From: Pseudomonas oligotrophica
GTDB lineage: Bacteria; Pseudomonadota; Gammaproteobacteria; Pseudomonadales; Pseudomonadaceae
Length of the DNA stretch: 64,000 nucleotides
Direction: 5' to 3'
Assembly: GCF_021726475.1 (NCBI RefSeq)
Contig: NZ_JAKJRU010000001.1
Span: 496,001-560,000, forward strand
Below are positions 52,506 through 64,000 of the stretch, piece after piece. A model generated the notes under the pieces. It was not told the origin of the DNA. It saw only the letters and a program-made list of their open reading frames with translations, and ran no database searches. The position numbers were made by a program, and so were the translations under genes. The stretch's first letter is position 1. Each line of letters starts with the position of its first letter.

Positions 52506-53702
52506 TCAGCTGTTGGGCAGCAGGCGGCAGGTCAGGCTCTTGATGTAGCGGGTCTCCGGGATCGCCGGGTGCACCGGATGATCCGGACCCTGGGCGCCGC
52601 GCTCGAGTAGCTGGATGTTGCGGTCCAGATGCCGCGCCGAGGACAGCAGGATGTTCTGCAGGTCGTCCTCGGGCAGGTGCATCGAGCAGCTGGCGCTGAC
52701 CAGGATGCCGTCCTTGTTCAGCAGGCGCATGGCCTGCTCGTTGAGCCGGCGGTAGGCCGCCTCGCCGTTCTTCAGGTCCTTCTTGCGCTTGATGAATGCC
52801 GGCGGATCGGTGATCACCACGTCGAAGCGCTCCTCGGCGGCCTTCAGTTCCTTCATCGCCTCGAAGGCATCGCCCTCGACGCAGGTGATCCGCTCGCCGA
52901 CGCCGTTGAGCGCCGCGTTGCGCTCGACACCGTCGAGGGCGAAGGCCGAGGCGTCGACGCAGAACACCTCGCTGGCGCCGAAGGCCGCGGCCTGCACGCC
53001 CCAGCCGCCGATGTAGCTGAACAGGTCGAGCACGCGCTTGCCCTTGACGTAGGGCGCCAGGCGCGCGCGGTTCATGCGGTGGTCGTAGAACCAGCCGGTC
53101 TTCTGCCCGGCGATCACCGGCGCCTCGAACCTGACCCCGTTCTCCTCCAGCGCGACCCACTCGGGCACCACGCCGAAGGCGGTGTCGACGTAGCGTTCCA
53201 GGCCCTCGGCGTCGCGCGCGCTGGAGTCGTTCTTCCACAGCACGCCGCGCGGCTTGAGCACCTGCACCAGCGCCTCGAGCACGGCGTCCTTGTTGCGCTC
53301 CATGGTCGCCGAGGCGAGCTGCACGACGAGGATGTCGAAGAAGCGATCGACCACCAGGCCCGGCAGCAGGTCCGAATCGCCGTAGACCAGGCGGTAGCAA
53401 GGCACCTCGAACAGCCGCTCGCGCAGGCTCAGGGCGACCTGGATGCGGTGTACCAGCAGCGACTTGTCCAGGCTGTGCTTGAGGTCGCGCGACAGCAGGC
53501 GCGCGCAGATCAGGTTGTTCGGCGAGACGCCGACGATGCCCAGCGGCTTGCCGCCCGCCGCCTCGAGCACGGCCTGGTCGCCGGCGGCGAAGCCAGTCAG
53601 CGGCGTGGCGGCAGTGTCCACCTCGTTGCTGAAGATCCACAGGTGGCCGGCGCGCAGGCGGCGGTCGGCGTTGGCTTTGAGGCGCAGGCTGGGCAGGTTC
53701 AT
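52506..53702 (-). CDS. rlmI: 23S rRNA (cytosine-5) methyltransferase RlmI
   Basis: A 398-residue class I methyltransferase: N-terminal PUA domain (about 1-75, LKANADRRLRAGHLWIFSNEV) and a Rossmann domain with VLDLFSYIGGWGVQAAAFGAS (about 215-235; in parts VLDLFSYIG and GWGVQAAAFGAS), the motif DPPAFIKRKKD and the catalytic Cys in LVSASCSMHL. RlmI methylates C1962 of 23S rRNA in E. coli. The ATG at 53702 gives the standard length; the frame is open 17 codons upstream, but that is not family sequence. Confidence 0.92.
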   Translation of the reverse strand: MNLPSLRLKANADRRLRAGHLWIFSNEVDTAATPLTGFAAGDQAVLEAAGGKPLGIVGVSPNNLICARLLSRDLKHSLDKSLLVHRIQVALSLRERLFEVPCYRLVYGDSDLLPGLVVDRFFDILVVQLASATMERNKDAVLEALVQVLKPRGVLWKNDSSARDAEGLERYVDTAFGVVPEWVALEENGVRFEAPVIAGQKTGWFYDHRMNRARLAPYVKGKRVLDLFSYIGGWGVQAAAFGASEVFCVDASAFALDGVERNAALNGVGERITCVEGDAFEAMKELKAAEERFDVVITDPPAFIKRKKDLKNGEAAYRRLNEQAMRLLNKDGILVSASCSMHLPEDDLQNILLSSARHLDRNIQLLERGAQGPDHPVHPAIPETRYIKSLTCRLLPNS

Positions 53703-53894
53703 GGGGCGCTCCGGATGAGGGGGCGGGCATTGTATAGGAGGTGCTGGCCGCAAGCCTCACGCGGCAAGGAAAAGCTGCCGCCCGGGCAGGTCGCGCGCGT
53801 CACTTGAATCCGACCGCCTTCTGCGCCAAAGTTCGGCCCCGATCCGCAACGATGGCACTTTGCCTTTTCCGTCACCGCCCGCCGAGCTTTCCCG

Positions 53895-54761
53895 ATGGCC
53901 GTCGAACTCACCGCCGAACAGATCCGCCATGTCCTGCAGGGCATCAGCGTGCCGCCGCAGCCGCAGATCATGGTCGACCTGCAGATGGAGCAGGTCATGC
54001 CGGTGCCCGACCTCAAGGCCATCGCCCGGCTGATCAGCCAGGACCCGGGACTGTCCGGCGCGCTGCTGAAGATCGTCAATTCGAAGTTCTTCGGCCTGGC
54101 CAACCGCATCGCCTCGATCCAGCAGGCGGTGAACCTGCTGGGCTGCGACTCGGTGATCAACCTGATCAACGCGCAGTCGATCAAGGGCGAGATGAGCGAC
54201 GAGACCATCGTCACCCTCAACCGCTTCTGGGACACCGCCCAGGACGTGGCCATGACCTGCCTGACCCTGGCCAAGCGCATCGGCTACCAGGCGCCGGACG
54301 AGGCCTACACCCTGGGCCTGTTCCACAACTGCGGCATCCCGCTGATGCTCAAGCGCTTCCCGCAGTACATGGCGGTGCTGGAGGAGGCCTACGCCGGCGC
54401 CAGCGCCGAGCAGCGCATCGTCGACATCGAGAACCGCGTGCTCTCGACCAACCACGCGGTGGTCGGCTACTTCACCGCCAAGTCGTGGAACCTGCCGCTG
54501 CACCTGTGCGATGCCATCGCCAACCACCACAACGCGCGCTCGCTGTTCGCCGACGACTCGGGGCGTGATGCGCAGCTGAAGACGCTGCTGGCGATCCTCA
54601 AGATGGCCGAGCACATCTGCGCCTGCCACCGGGTGCTCGGCGGCCAGGCCGATGACGGCGAGTGGGACGGCATCGCGCACCTGGTGCTGGACTACGTCGG
54701 CCTGTCGGACTACGACTTCGACTGCCTGAAGGAAAGCATCCGCGAACTGGGCGTCGGCTGA
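53895..54761 (+). CDS. HDOD domain protein
   Basis: A 288-residue protein with an HDOD domain (about 20-215), a helical relative of HD phosphohydrolases that lacks catalytic metal ligands and serves in signalling. Typical features are IARLISQDPGLSGALLKIVNS, split here as IARLISQDPGLSG and ALLKIVNS, and LGCDSVINLINAQS. No other domain is attached. It is divergent from rlmI, 192 bases apart, and 58 bases upstream of mutM, so it may be transcribed with it. Confidence 0.9.
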   Translation: MAVELTAEQIRHVLQGISVPPQPQIMVDLQMEQVMPVPDLKAIARLISQDPGLSGALLKIVNSKFFGLANRIASIQQAVNLLGCDSVINLINAQSIKGEMSDETIVTLNRFWDTAQDVAMTCLTLAKRIGYQAPDEAYTLGLFHNCGIPLMLKRFPQYMAVLEEAYAGASAEQRIVDIENRVLSTNHAVVGYFTAKSWNLPLHLCDAIANHHNARSLFADDSGRDAQLKTLLAILKMAEHICACHRVLGGQADDGEWDGIAHLVLDYVGLSDYDFDCLKESIRELGVG

Positions 54762-54819
54762 CCGCCGCGGCGTTAGCTGCTAAGGTCGCGCGCTCGTCCG
54801 TCGCCATCCGGTCGCCGCC

Positions 54820-55632
54820 ATGCCCGAACTCCCCGAAGTCGAAACCACCCGCCGCGGCATCGAGCCGCACCTGCTCGGCCAGACCATCGAGCGCGTGCTG
54901 GTGCGCGACCGCCGCCTGCGCTGGCCGATCCCCGAGGATCTGGACATCCGCCTGTCGGGCCAGCGCATCGAGGCCGTGGAGCGCCGCGCCAAGTACCTGC
55001 TGATCCGCGTGCAGAGCGGCACGCTGATCGCCCACCTGGGCATGTCCGGCAGCCTGCGCCTGGTGCCTGCCGAGCTGCCGGCGGCCAAGCACGAGCACGT
55101 CGACATCCTGCTCGGCTCCGGCCAGGCGCTGCGCTACACCGACCCGCGCCGCTTCGGCGCGCTGCTCTGGAGCGAGCTCCCGCTGGCGCACCCGCTGCTC
55201 GCCAGCCTCGGCCCCGAGCCGCTGGACGAGGACTTCGACGGCCGCCGGCTCTACGAGCTCGCGCGCGGGCGCAGCATGGCGGTCAAGCCGTTCATCATGG
55301 ACAACGCGGTGGTGGTCGGCGTCGGCAATATCTATGCGAGCGAGGCGCTGTTCGCCGCCGGCATCGATCCGCGGCGGCCGGCCGGCGCCATCTCGCGGGC
55401 GCGCTACGAGCGCCTGGCCGCGGAGATCAAGCGCATCCTGGCGATGGCCATCGAGCGCGGCGGCACCACGCTGCGCGACTTCGTCGGTGGCGACGGCAAG
55501 CCCGGCTATTTCCAGCAGGAGCTGTACGTCTACGGCCGCGGTGGCGAGTTCTGCAAGCAGTGCGGCGCGACGTTGCGCGAGGTGCGCCTGGGCCAGCGCG
55601 CGAGCGTATTCTGCGGGCACTGCCAGCGCTGA
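54820..55632 (+). CDS. mutM: Formamidopyrimidine-DNA glycosylase
   Basis: A 270-residue base-excision repair enzyme removing 8-oxoguanine and formamidopyrimidines. The catalytic N-terminus [12 protein letters not shown] follows the initiator Met (P2 nucleophile, E3), a helix-two-turn-helix lies in the middle, and the C-terminal zinc finger has C-x2-C and C-x2-C (CKQC and CGHC). The length is normal. It starts 58 bases after the HDOD gene. Confidence 0.97.
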   Translation: MPELPEVETTRRGIEPHLLGQTIERVLVRDRRLRWPIPEDLDIRLSGQRIEAVERRAKYLLIRVQSGTLIAHLGMSGSLRLVPAELPAAKHEHVDILLGSGQALRYTDPRRFGALLWSELPLAHPLLASLGPEPLDEDFDGRRLYELARGRSMAVKPFIMDNAVVVGVGNIYASEALFAAGIDPRRPAGAISRARYERLAAEIKRILAMAIERGGTTLRDFVGGDGKPGYFQQELYVYGRGGEFCKQCGATLREVRLGQRASVFCGHCQR

Positions 55633-55695
55633 GCCGGCACGGGTCGCGGGCCAATGCGTTGACGGTGTTCACGACTAGCCCGGTGCGGCCGCTGC

Positions 55696-55701
55696 TATAG
55701 T
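55696..55701 (+). promoter_or_regulatory. Possible -10 element upstream of the small secreted protein gene
   Basis: TATAGT lies 47 bases before the ATG at 55749. The region at -35 (GACTAG) is poor, so only the -10 is supported. Confidence 0.35.
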
Positions 55702-55748
55702 GCCGCGACAACGCCAACTGCCCCGTTTCACAGCTGAAGGACCGCATC

Positions 55749-56087
55749 ATGAACCTGTTCCGCTCCACCGCTGTCGTGCTGGCCCTGACCACCGGAATGC
55801 TGGCGCTGCCGGCGCATGCGGAAGTGGTCGAGCAGAACAGCACGGCCGATCCGATCTACAACGTCGAGGCGCCCAAGGCCTACTCGATGATCGGCGACCT
55901 GATCATCGCCCGTCCGCTGCTGATCGGCGCCACCGTGATCGGTGCCGCGGCCTTCATCGTCAGCCTGCCGTTCACCGCGCTGGGCGGCAACGTCAAGGAG
56001 GCCGGGCAGGCGCTGGTGGTCGAGCCGGGGCGCGAGGCTTTCGTGCGCTGCCTGGGCTGCTCCAGCTCACAGCAGAATCCGCGCTGA
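55749..56087 (+). CDS. Small secreted/membrane protein, conserved hypothetical
   Basis: A 112-residue protein with a signal peptide (about 1-24, cleaved after AHA), a mature region with one strong hydrophobic helix (about 57-80, [20 protein letters not shown]) and a short tail with a CLGC motif. Pseudomonas homologues are often labelled multidrug transporter without evidence. GAAGGA precedes the ATG and a terminator follows, so it is a one-gene unit. Function unknown. Confidence 0.75.
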   Translation: MNLFRSTAVVLALTTGMLALPAHAEVVEQNSTADPIYNVEAPKAYSMIGDLIIARPLLIGATVIGAAAFIVSLPFTALGGNVKEAGQALVVEPGREAFVRCLGCSSSQQNPR

Positions 56088-56097
56088 ACTGAACCAG

Positions 56098-56120
56098 AAG
56101 GGCGCTCCGGCGCCCTTCCT
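56098..56120 (+). terminator. Terminator after the small secreted protein gene
   Basis: AAGGGCGC-TCCG-GCGCCCTT with a short TTCCT tail, 11 bases past the stop. Confidence 0.75.
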
Positions 56121-56334
56121 ATGCCCGAGCGCTGTGCTGCCCGGGCTTGCCGCGTGCCCCTGCCAGCCGAGCGGACGCCCACGCCACGCGGATACCTGTC
56201 GCCGACGCCCGCGACCGTCGTAGCCGGCACACCGATCCCCTAGAATGATCAGTGAACGGCCCGCTTGCCGCTGTGGTTGCGTCGCGGCGCCGTTCGGTTT
56301 TCCGGTGATCAGGCACAGGCGGTCGTGGGTGGAA

Positions 56335-58182
56335 ATGGGTGAGCTGAAGAAACACCTGAAGGTTGTGCTGATCGCCCTGGGCCTGGCCCTGCTGGCGCTC
56401 AGCTTCTGGAACAGCGCCGGCTGGCTCGAGCTGTGCGCCGGCCTGGCGCTGTTCCTGTTCGGCATGCAGTGCCTGGAGGAGGGCCTGCGCCAGCTCGCCG
56501 GCAGCCGCCTGGAGCAGTTGCTCGGGCGCGCCACCGCGACGCCGCTCAAGGCCCTGCTGTTCGGCATCAGCGGCACCATGCTGCTGCAGTCGAGCACCCT
56601 GGTGTCGCTGCTCACCATCGCCTTCATCAGTACCGGGCTGATCCAGCTGGCCGGCGGCATCGCCATCCTGTTCGGCGCCAACCTGGGCTCGACCAGCGGT
56701 ATCTGGTTGCTGGCCGTGCTCGGCCACAACGTCGGTCTCGGGCCGCTGGCCCTGCCGCTGCTGGTGACCGGCGTGCTGCTCGGCTTCAGCGGCGAGCGCG
56801 GCAAGGCGGCCGGCCGGCTGCTGCTGGGCATCGCCTTCATCTTCCTCGGCGTCGAGCAGATCAAGGGAGGGTTCGCCAGTTTCGGCGGTGCGGCGGACTT
56901 CTCTGCCTACCAGGCCGAGGGCCTGCTCGGCCAGCTCGGTTTCGTCGCGATCGGCCTGCTGGTCACGGTGGTGCTGCAGTCCAGCCATGCCTCGCTGATG
57001 CTGACCCTCGCCGCCCTCGGCGCCGGCCAGCTCACCCTCGGCCCGGCGCTGGCCATCGCCATCGGCGCCAACGTCGGCACCAGCGTGACCACCGCCTTCG
57101 TCGGCTCGCTCGGCGGCAACCGCAGCGGCCAGCGCCTGGCGCTGGCGCACGTGCTGTTCAACGGGGTGACGGCGGTGGTGGCCCTGGCCCTGCTGCTGCC
57201 GCTGACCGGGCTGGTGCGCTGGCTGAGCGAGCCGCTGGGGCTGGGCGACAACGCGCTGATCCAGCTGGCGTTGTTCCACAGCCTGTTCAATGCCCTGGGG
57301 GTCGCGCTGTTCTGGTTCTGGCAGGCGGGCCTGGCGCGCCTGCTCGAGCGGCTGCTGCCCGAGCGCGCCGAGCCGGCGGTGCTCATCACCGAGCTGGCCC
57401 AGCCGGCGGCGGCGCAGCCGCTGACCCGGGCGCGCTACCTCAACGAACGGGCGCTGGACTCGGCAGACGCCGCAGCCAGCGCGGTGGCCCAGGAGCTGCA
57501 GCACCTCACGCGGCTGAGCCTGGAGGTGATCTGCCACGCCATGTACCTGCCGGTCGACCTGCTGCAGCGCCCGGGTCAGGCCGACACGGCGACCCTCGGC
57601 GCGCCGCCGCCGCCCCAGGCACTGGATGCCGAGCAGCTCTACCAGCGCCACATCAAGGGCGTCTATGGCGACCTGCTGGCGTTCATGGGGCGGCTGGAGA
57701 TGCCGCTCGACGAGCAGCACCAGAGCTTCTGGCTGAGCAGCCAGGTCGCCGCGCTGCAGCTGGTCGATGCGGTCAAGGACAGCAAGCACCTGCAGAAGAA
57801 CCTCGGCCACTACCTGCGCGGCGGCGACTCGGCGGTGCGCCAGGCCTACATCGAGCTGCGCCGCCACCTGCTCGAGGCGTTGCAGGAGGTGCGTGCGCTG
57901 AGTCGCTCGGAGCTGCCCGAGGAGCGCTGGAACGCGCGGCTGCAGTGGCTGGACGAGCACGCCGCCAATTTCGACGCGGCGTTCCGCCGGCGGTTGTTCG
58001 AGGCGGTGCGCAGCCAGGCCCTGGACGGACTGCAGATGAGTTCGCTGATGAATGACCTGGGCTATGCCAGCCGCATCATCCAGAGCCTGCGCAACGCGCT
58101 GATGCTCGGCGATGCGCAGGAGCTGACCCGCCAGCTGCGCGGTGTCGAGGGCGACGACGGGCCGATCATCGTGCAGGGCTGA
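56335..58182 (+). CDS. Na/Pi cotransporter family protein with PhoU-like C-terminus
   Basis: A 615-residue protein. Membrane part (about 5-345) with two inverted PNaS repeats carrying the QSS motif (LLQSSTLVSLL near 82; VLQSSHASLML near 217) and GANLGS / GANVGT loops, typical of NptA-type sodium-phosphate cotransporters; then a soluble helical PhoU-like region (about 375-610). It moves phosphate, direction unproven, with sodium. The ATG at 56335 is the best start. A TAGAAT at 56241-56246 could be a -10. It converges on ggt, overlapping it by 17 bases at the ends. Confidence 0.9.
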   Translation: MGELKKHLKVVLIALGLALLALSFWNSAGWLELCAGLALFLFGMQCLEEGLRQLAGSRLEQLLGRATATPLKALLFGISGTMLLQSSTLVSLLTIAFISTGLIQLAGGIAILFGANLGSTSGIWLLAVLGHNVGLGPLALPLLVTGVLLGFSGERGKAAGRLLLGIAFIFLGVEQIKGGFASFGGAADFSAYQAEGLLGQLGFVAIGLLVTVVLQSSHASLMLTLAALGAGQLTLGPALAIAIGANVGTSVTTAFVGSLGGNRSGQRLALAHVLFNGVTAVVALALLLPLTGLVRWLSEPLGLGDNALIQLALFHSLFNALGVALFWFWQAGLARLLERLLPERAEPAVLITELAQPAAAQPLTRARYLNERALDSADAAASAVAQELQHLTRLSLEVICHAMYLPVDLLQRPGQADTATLGAPPPPQALDAEQLYQRHIKGVYGDLLAFMGRLEMPLDEQHQSFWLSSQVAALQLVDAVKDSKHLQKNLGHYLRGGDSAVRQAYIELRRHLLEALQEVRALSRSELPEERWNARLQWLDEHAANFDAAFRRRLFEAVRSQALDGLQMSSLMNDLGYASRIIQSLRNALMLGDAQELTRQLRGVEGDDGPIIVQG

Positions 58183-59880
58183 GCGGCACCGTCAACGCCC
58201 GGCCGATGCCGCGCGGATCGCTGGCCGCCTGCACCGCGCCGCTGCGCTTGTCCCAGAACAGCACCTGCTGGTTGCCGTAGTCGCGCTCGATCAGCCGCAG
58301 CCGGTGGCCGCGCGCGCGCAGCGCCGCGAGCTGTGCCTCGTCGAAGGTATCGGCCTCGTACTGCACCAGGTCCGGCAGGTACTGGTGGTGGAAGCGCGGC
58401 ACCGCCGGCCAGGCCTGCACCGGCTGGCCTTCCAGGTAGGCGAGCACCGACAGCAGCACCATGCTGGGGATGCGGCTGCCACCCGGCGTGCCGAAGCTGG
58501 CCATGGCGGTGTCGCTCTCGATGAAGGTCGGGCTCATGCTCGACAGCGGCCGCTTGCCGCCGGCGATGGCATTGGCCTGGCTGCCGGCCAGGCCATAGGC
58601 GTTGCTGCCGTCGATGTCGGCGGCGAAGTCGTCCATCTCGTCGTTGAGCAGCACGCCGGTGCCGGGCACGGTGAAGGCGGCGCCGAACATCATGTTCAGC
58701 GACAGGGTGGCGGCCACCGCGTTGCCTTCGGCGTCCATCACCGCGAAATGGGTGGTGTGCTCGCCTTCGCGCCAGGGCGAGGCCGGCGGCAGCGCGGCGC
58801 TCGGCGTGGCCTGCTCGCGGTCGATGCCTTCCGCCAGGCGCTCGAGATAGGCGGGGGCGAGCAGCCGCTTCAGCGGCGCCGCGACGAAATCCGGGTCGCC
58901 CAGCTCGCCGCGGTCGCGGTAGGCCCGGCGCAGGGATTCGATGACCAGATGGCTGCGCGCGACGCCATCGCTTGCGCGCCAGTCCAGGCGCTCGAGCAGG
59001 CCGAGGCTCTGCGCCAGGATCAGCCCGCCGGCCGAGGGCGGCGGGGCACTGATCAGTTCGTGATGCGCGTCGATGGCGAAGCGCAGCGGCTCGCGCTCGA
59101 CGGTGCGGTAGCCGGCCAGGTCGTCCGGCGCCCAGATGCCACCGGCCGCGCGCACGCCCTCGACCAGGCGCTCGGCGAGCGGGCCGCGGTAGAAGCCGTC
59201 GCGCCCTTTGTCGGCGAGCAGCCGCAGCGTGGCGGCGAGTTCCGGCTGGCGCAGCCGGTGGCCGAGCGGCGGCAGGTCGCCGTCATGCAGGAACAGCCGT
59301 GCGCTCTCGGCGTCGTCGCGCAGCGCATCCAGCCGCCAGCTGGCGCGCTGGCGGTACACCGCGTCGACCTCGAAGCCGTCCTCGGCCAGTTCGATCGCCG
59401 CGGCCAGGCTGCGGTGCAGCGGCAGGCGGCCACGGGTCTCGGCCAGCTCGGCCAGCGCCGCCGGCGTGCCAGGAATGGCGGCGGCCAGCGGGCCGTTGAG
59501 CGAGAGTTCGCGGCGCACCTGGCCGTCGCGGCGGTAGAGATCGGCATTCGCCTGCAGTGGCGCGCGTTCGCGGGCGTCGAGAAAGCGATAGCGCGGTTGC
59601 TCGCCGGCCTCGCGCAGGAGAAAGAAGCCGCCGCCGCCCAGCCCGGAGCCGTAGGGCTCGACCACCGCCAGCGCGGCCGCCACGGCCACGGCGGCATCGA
59701 AGGCGTTGCCGCCGGCGGCGAGGATGTCGCGGCCGACTTCGCTGGCCAGCGGGTGTGCGGTGGCGACGGCGCCACGCTCGGGGGGCGCGGCCTGCGCGGT
59801 GCAGGCCAGCAGCAGGAGGGAAACGCAGGCACCGGCCAGGTGGCGCAGCGCGCCGCTGCTGGCCCGGGCCGCGCCGATCA

Positions 59881-59881
<1 letters not shown>
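58166..59881 (-). CDS. ggt: Gamma-glutamyltransferase
   Basis: A 571-residue periplasmic enzyme that cleaves or transfers the gamma-glutamyl group of glutathione. After a signal peptide (about 1-33, a lipobox-like LLAC is inside) the precursor is cut before the catalytic Thr, T376 in EHTTHFAV, giving large and small subunits. The glycine-rich GLGGGGFF and the GTPGGSRIPSM loop (about 465) complete the site. The ATG at 59881 shares one base with the ferredoxin stop (TGATG), so translation is coupled. Its last 17 bases overlap the convergent transporter gene. Confidence 0.93.
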
Positions 59882-60159
<278 letters not shown>

Positions 60160-60200
60160 TCATGGCACAGCAATGGAACGACGCGCAATTGTGCCGCAAG

Positions 60201-60223
60201 CGCGCCCGCCATGCACGGGCGCG
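60201..60223. repeat. Inverted repeat between coaD and ferredoxin
   Basis: CGCGCCCG / CGGGCGCG, 8 perfect pairs with a 7-base loop. No T-run follows on the minus strand, so it is a weak terminator at best for coaD. Confidence 0.4.
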
Positions 60224-60227
60224 GCGA

Positions 60228-62404
<2,177 letters not shown>

Positions 62405-62408
62405 CTGG

Positions 62409-62936
62409 TCAGGTCCCGAGGGTCGGTGGGCCGGGATAGCCGCAGTGCGCCCAGGCTTCGGCACGGCCGTACCAGGCCATCAGCAGCAGCTGCAGCAGGG
62501 TCGCGTGGCCCTGGCGCAAAAGGTCGAAGTCGCTGGTGCGCCAGCGTTCGAGAAAGGCCAGGACCTGCGCGTCGCTGGCCTGGTCCCAGCGGCCCCAGAT
62601 GCCGGTGGCCGGGCCGCGGGTGGCCGGCAGGGCGAGCAGGCCGAACAGCTGGCGCACCTGGCTGAGCAGGGCTGGCGACAGGTGCGCGAGGCTGTCGTCC
62701 AGTGCTTGCAACGTGGCGTCGAGGGACGCCGTCGCGCCGGCGCTGCCGGTGAGCACCAGCGCACCGATGCGCCGCAGCATCGGCAGCTCGTCGGCGCGCA
62801 GGATGGTGAAACCGGGCGCCGCGGGCCGATCCGCCCAGCCCGCCAGGCCGCCGAGCACCCCGGCGCCGCCGAGCAGCAGGCTGCCGGCCAGGCCCAGCCT
62901 GAGCACCTGGCGGCGCGACAGCGGCCGGTTCGCCAT
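62409..62936 (-). CDS. laoB: LaoB-type Tat-signal protein
   Basis: A 175-residue protein with a twin-arginine signal (LSRRQVLRLGLAGSLLLG) and a soluble helical mature domain without a known catalytic motif. It corresponds to the small unknown LaoB protein between LaoA and LaoC. Such subunits may help export or mature the GMC partner, as the small subunit of gluconate dehydrogenases does; this is inference. It is 3 bases after laoC and 4 before laoA. Confidence 0.82.
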   Translation of the reverse strand: MANRPLSRRQVLRLGLAGSLLLGGAGVLGGLAGWADRPAAPGFTILRADELPMLRRIGALVLTGSAGATASLDATLQALDDSLAHLSPALLSQVRQLFGLLALPATRGPATGIWGRWDQASDAQVLAFLERWRTSDFDLLRQGHATLLQLLLMAWYGRAEAWAHCGYPGPPTLGT

Positions 62937-62939
62937 GGC

Positions 62940-64000
62940 TCAGCGCACCAGCAGCTTGTGCAGCAGGCGCTGCAGCCGGCCGCCATAGGGCGGATAGATC
63001 AGCCGCGCGGCGTTCAGGCGCGGCCGGCTGAACAGGGCGCGCGCCTTGCTGAAGGTCAGGAAGCCCTCGCGGCCGTGGTAATGGCCCATGCCCGAGTCGC
63101 CGATGCCGCCGAAGGGCAGGTCGTCCTGGGCCACGTGCATCAGCGCATCGTTGAAGCACACGCCGCCGGAGTGGGTGCGCTCGAGCAGTTGCCGCTGCTC
63201 GGCGCGGTTGCGGCCGAAGTAGTACAGCGCCAGCGGCCGCGGGCGGGCGTTGACGTAGGCGATGGCCTGGTCGAGCGAGGTGTAGGGCAGCACCGGCAGC
63301 AGCGGGCCGAAGATCTCCTCCTGCATGACCAGCATCTCGTCGCTGACGTCCAGCAGCAGGTGATGGGGCAGGCGCCGCCCCTGGCCCTCGTCGAACAGCG
63401 GCAAAACCCGCGCGCCGCGGGTGCGGGCATCGGCCAGGTAGTGTTGCAGCCGGGCCAGGTGGCGCTCGTTGATGATGCTGGTGTAGTCGGGGTTGTCGGC
63501 CAGGCGCGGGAAGAAGCGCTGCACGGCCTGGCGGTAGGCTTCGACAAAGTCGTCCAGGCGCTGCGCGGGGACCAGCGCGTAGTCGGGGGCGACGCAGGTC
63601 TGCCCGGCGTTGAGCGTCTTGCCGAAGGCGATGTTGGCGGCTGCCTGTTGCAGGTCGCCATCGACCGAGACGATCGCCGGCGACTTGCCGCCCAGCTCCA
63701 GGGTGACCGGGGTGAGATTGGCCGCGGCTGCCTGCATGACCTGGCGGCCGACGGCCGTCGAGCCGGTGAACAGCAGGTGGTCGAAGGGCAGGCGGGAGAA
63801 GGCGCGGCCGGTCTCGGCGTCGCCGAGCACCACCGCGACCTCGTGCTCGGCGAATACCTGCCCGAGCAGGTCGCGCAACAGCCGACCGGTGGCCGGCGTC
63901 GCCTCGCTCATCTTCAGCATCGCGTGGTTGCCGGCCGCCAGCGCGCCGATCAGCGGGCCGATGGCCAGGTACAGCGGGTAGTTCCAGGGCACGATGATGC
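62940..64000 (-). CDS. laoC: Coniferyl-aldehyde-type aldehyde dehydrogenase LaoC, C-terminal part
   Basis: The frame is open to the right edge, so the N-terminus is missing; 353 residues are seen. Catalytic features of NAD-dependent aldehyde dehydrogenases are intact: PWNYPL, LLFTGSTAVGRQV, the glutamate in LELGGKSP and the cysteine in AGQTCVAPD. It should oxidise the aldehyde produced by LaoA. It is the first of three genes of the lao operon in this window, and a TetR-type regulator (laoR) is expected just beyond the edge. Confidence 0.88.
   Translation of the reverse strand, partial: IIVPWNYPLYLAIGPLIGALAAGNHAMLKMSEATPATGRLLRDLLGQVFAEHEVAVVLGDAETGRAFSRLPFDHLLFTGSTAVGRQVMQAAAANLTPVTLELGGKSPAIVSVDGDLQQAAANIAFGKTLNAGQTCVAPDYALVPAQRLDDFVEAYRQAVQRFFPRLADNPDYTSIINERHLARLQHYLADARTRGARVLPLFDEGQGRRLPHHLLLDVSDEMLVMQEEIFGPLLPVLPYTSLDQAIAYVNARPRPLALYYFGRNRAEQRQLLERTHSGGVCFNDALMHVAQDDLPFGGIGDSGMGHYHGREGFLTFSKARALFSRPRLNAARLIYPPYGGRLQRLLHKLLVR

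Overview
The window is GC-rich chromosomal DNA from a Pseudomonas (Gammaproteobacteria). The evidence is protein-level resemblance throughout and a gene order that, as I recall it, follows two Pseudomonas aeruginosa PAO1 core blocks: roughly PA5210 down to PA5175 (PilB-like ATPase to cysQ), then roughly PA0352 to PA0366 (NCS2 permease/ilvD to laoC). It holds about 53 protein genes, one strong small-RNA candidate and several clear terminators. I see no tRNA, rRNA, CRISPR array, insertion sequence or prophage.

Layout. 1-4.0 kb: a cut-off methyltransferase and a TRAP transporter whose binding protein (dctP) is divergent from its membrane subunits (dctQM). 4.0-9.0 kb: osmC, a DUF2388 protein and a very large hybrid histidine kinase. 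9.0-13.4 kb: two divergent L,D-transpeptidases and an orphan PilB/GspE ATPase. 13.6-17.1 kb: CYTH-CHAD triphosphatase divergent from a PhoU-like protein and a Pit phosphate transporter. 17.2-24.1 kb: argE-argA, then gshA, a thioesterase and tex on the other strand. 24.3-30.6 kb: ompR-envZ (AmgRS), a GGDEF-EAL protein, rimK and rimB. 30.7-34.6 kb: hslR, hslO, pckA and a nitroreductase. 34.6-36.2 kb: an Rsm-type sRNA candidate, a ClpP-like protein and a KGG-repeat protein. 36.3-42.0 kb: a LysR regulator divergent from a four-gene acyl-CoA/alcohol operon. 42.0-48.5 kb: glycine-zipper protein, fdhD, a second hybrid kinase, yrfG, nudE-cysQ. 48.5-64.0 kb: xanthine-type permease, ilvD, rlmI, an HDOD protein, mutM, a Na/Pi cotransporter, ggt, ferredoxin, coaD, and laoA-laoB-laoC for long-chain alcohol oxidation, cut at the right edge.

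The most interesting item is an intergenic transcript candidate at about 34998-35108: eight GGA motifs in 72 bases, three in hairpin loops, one matching the RsmA/CsrA consensus exactly, followed at once by a rho-independent terminator. This is the architecture of RsmY/RsmZ sRNAs, but in a gene context different from those I know. Other points are a c-di-GMP enzyme next to rimBK and overlapping envZ tail-to-tail, a ClpP-like protein with an apparently incomplete triad, two related orphan hybrid kinases, hairpins in the pckA leader and a join between two blocks that lie apart in PAO1.
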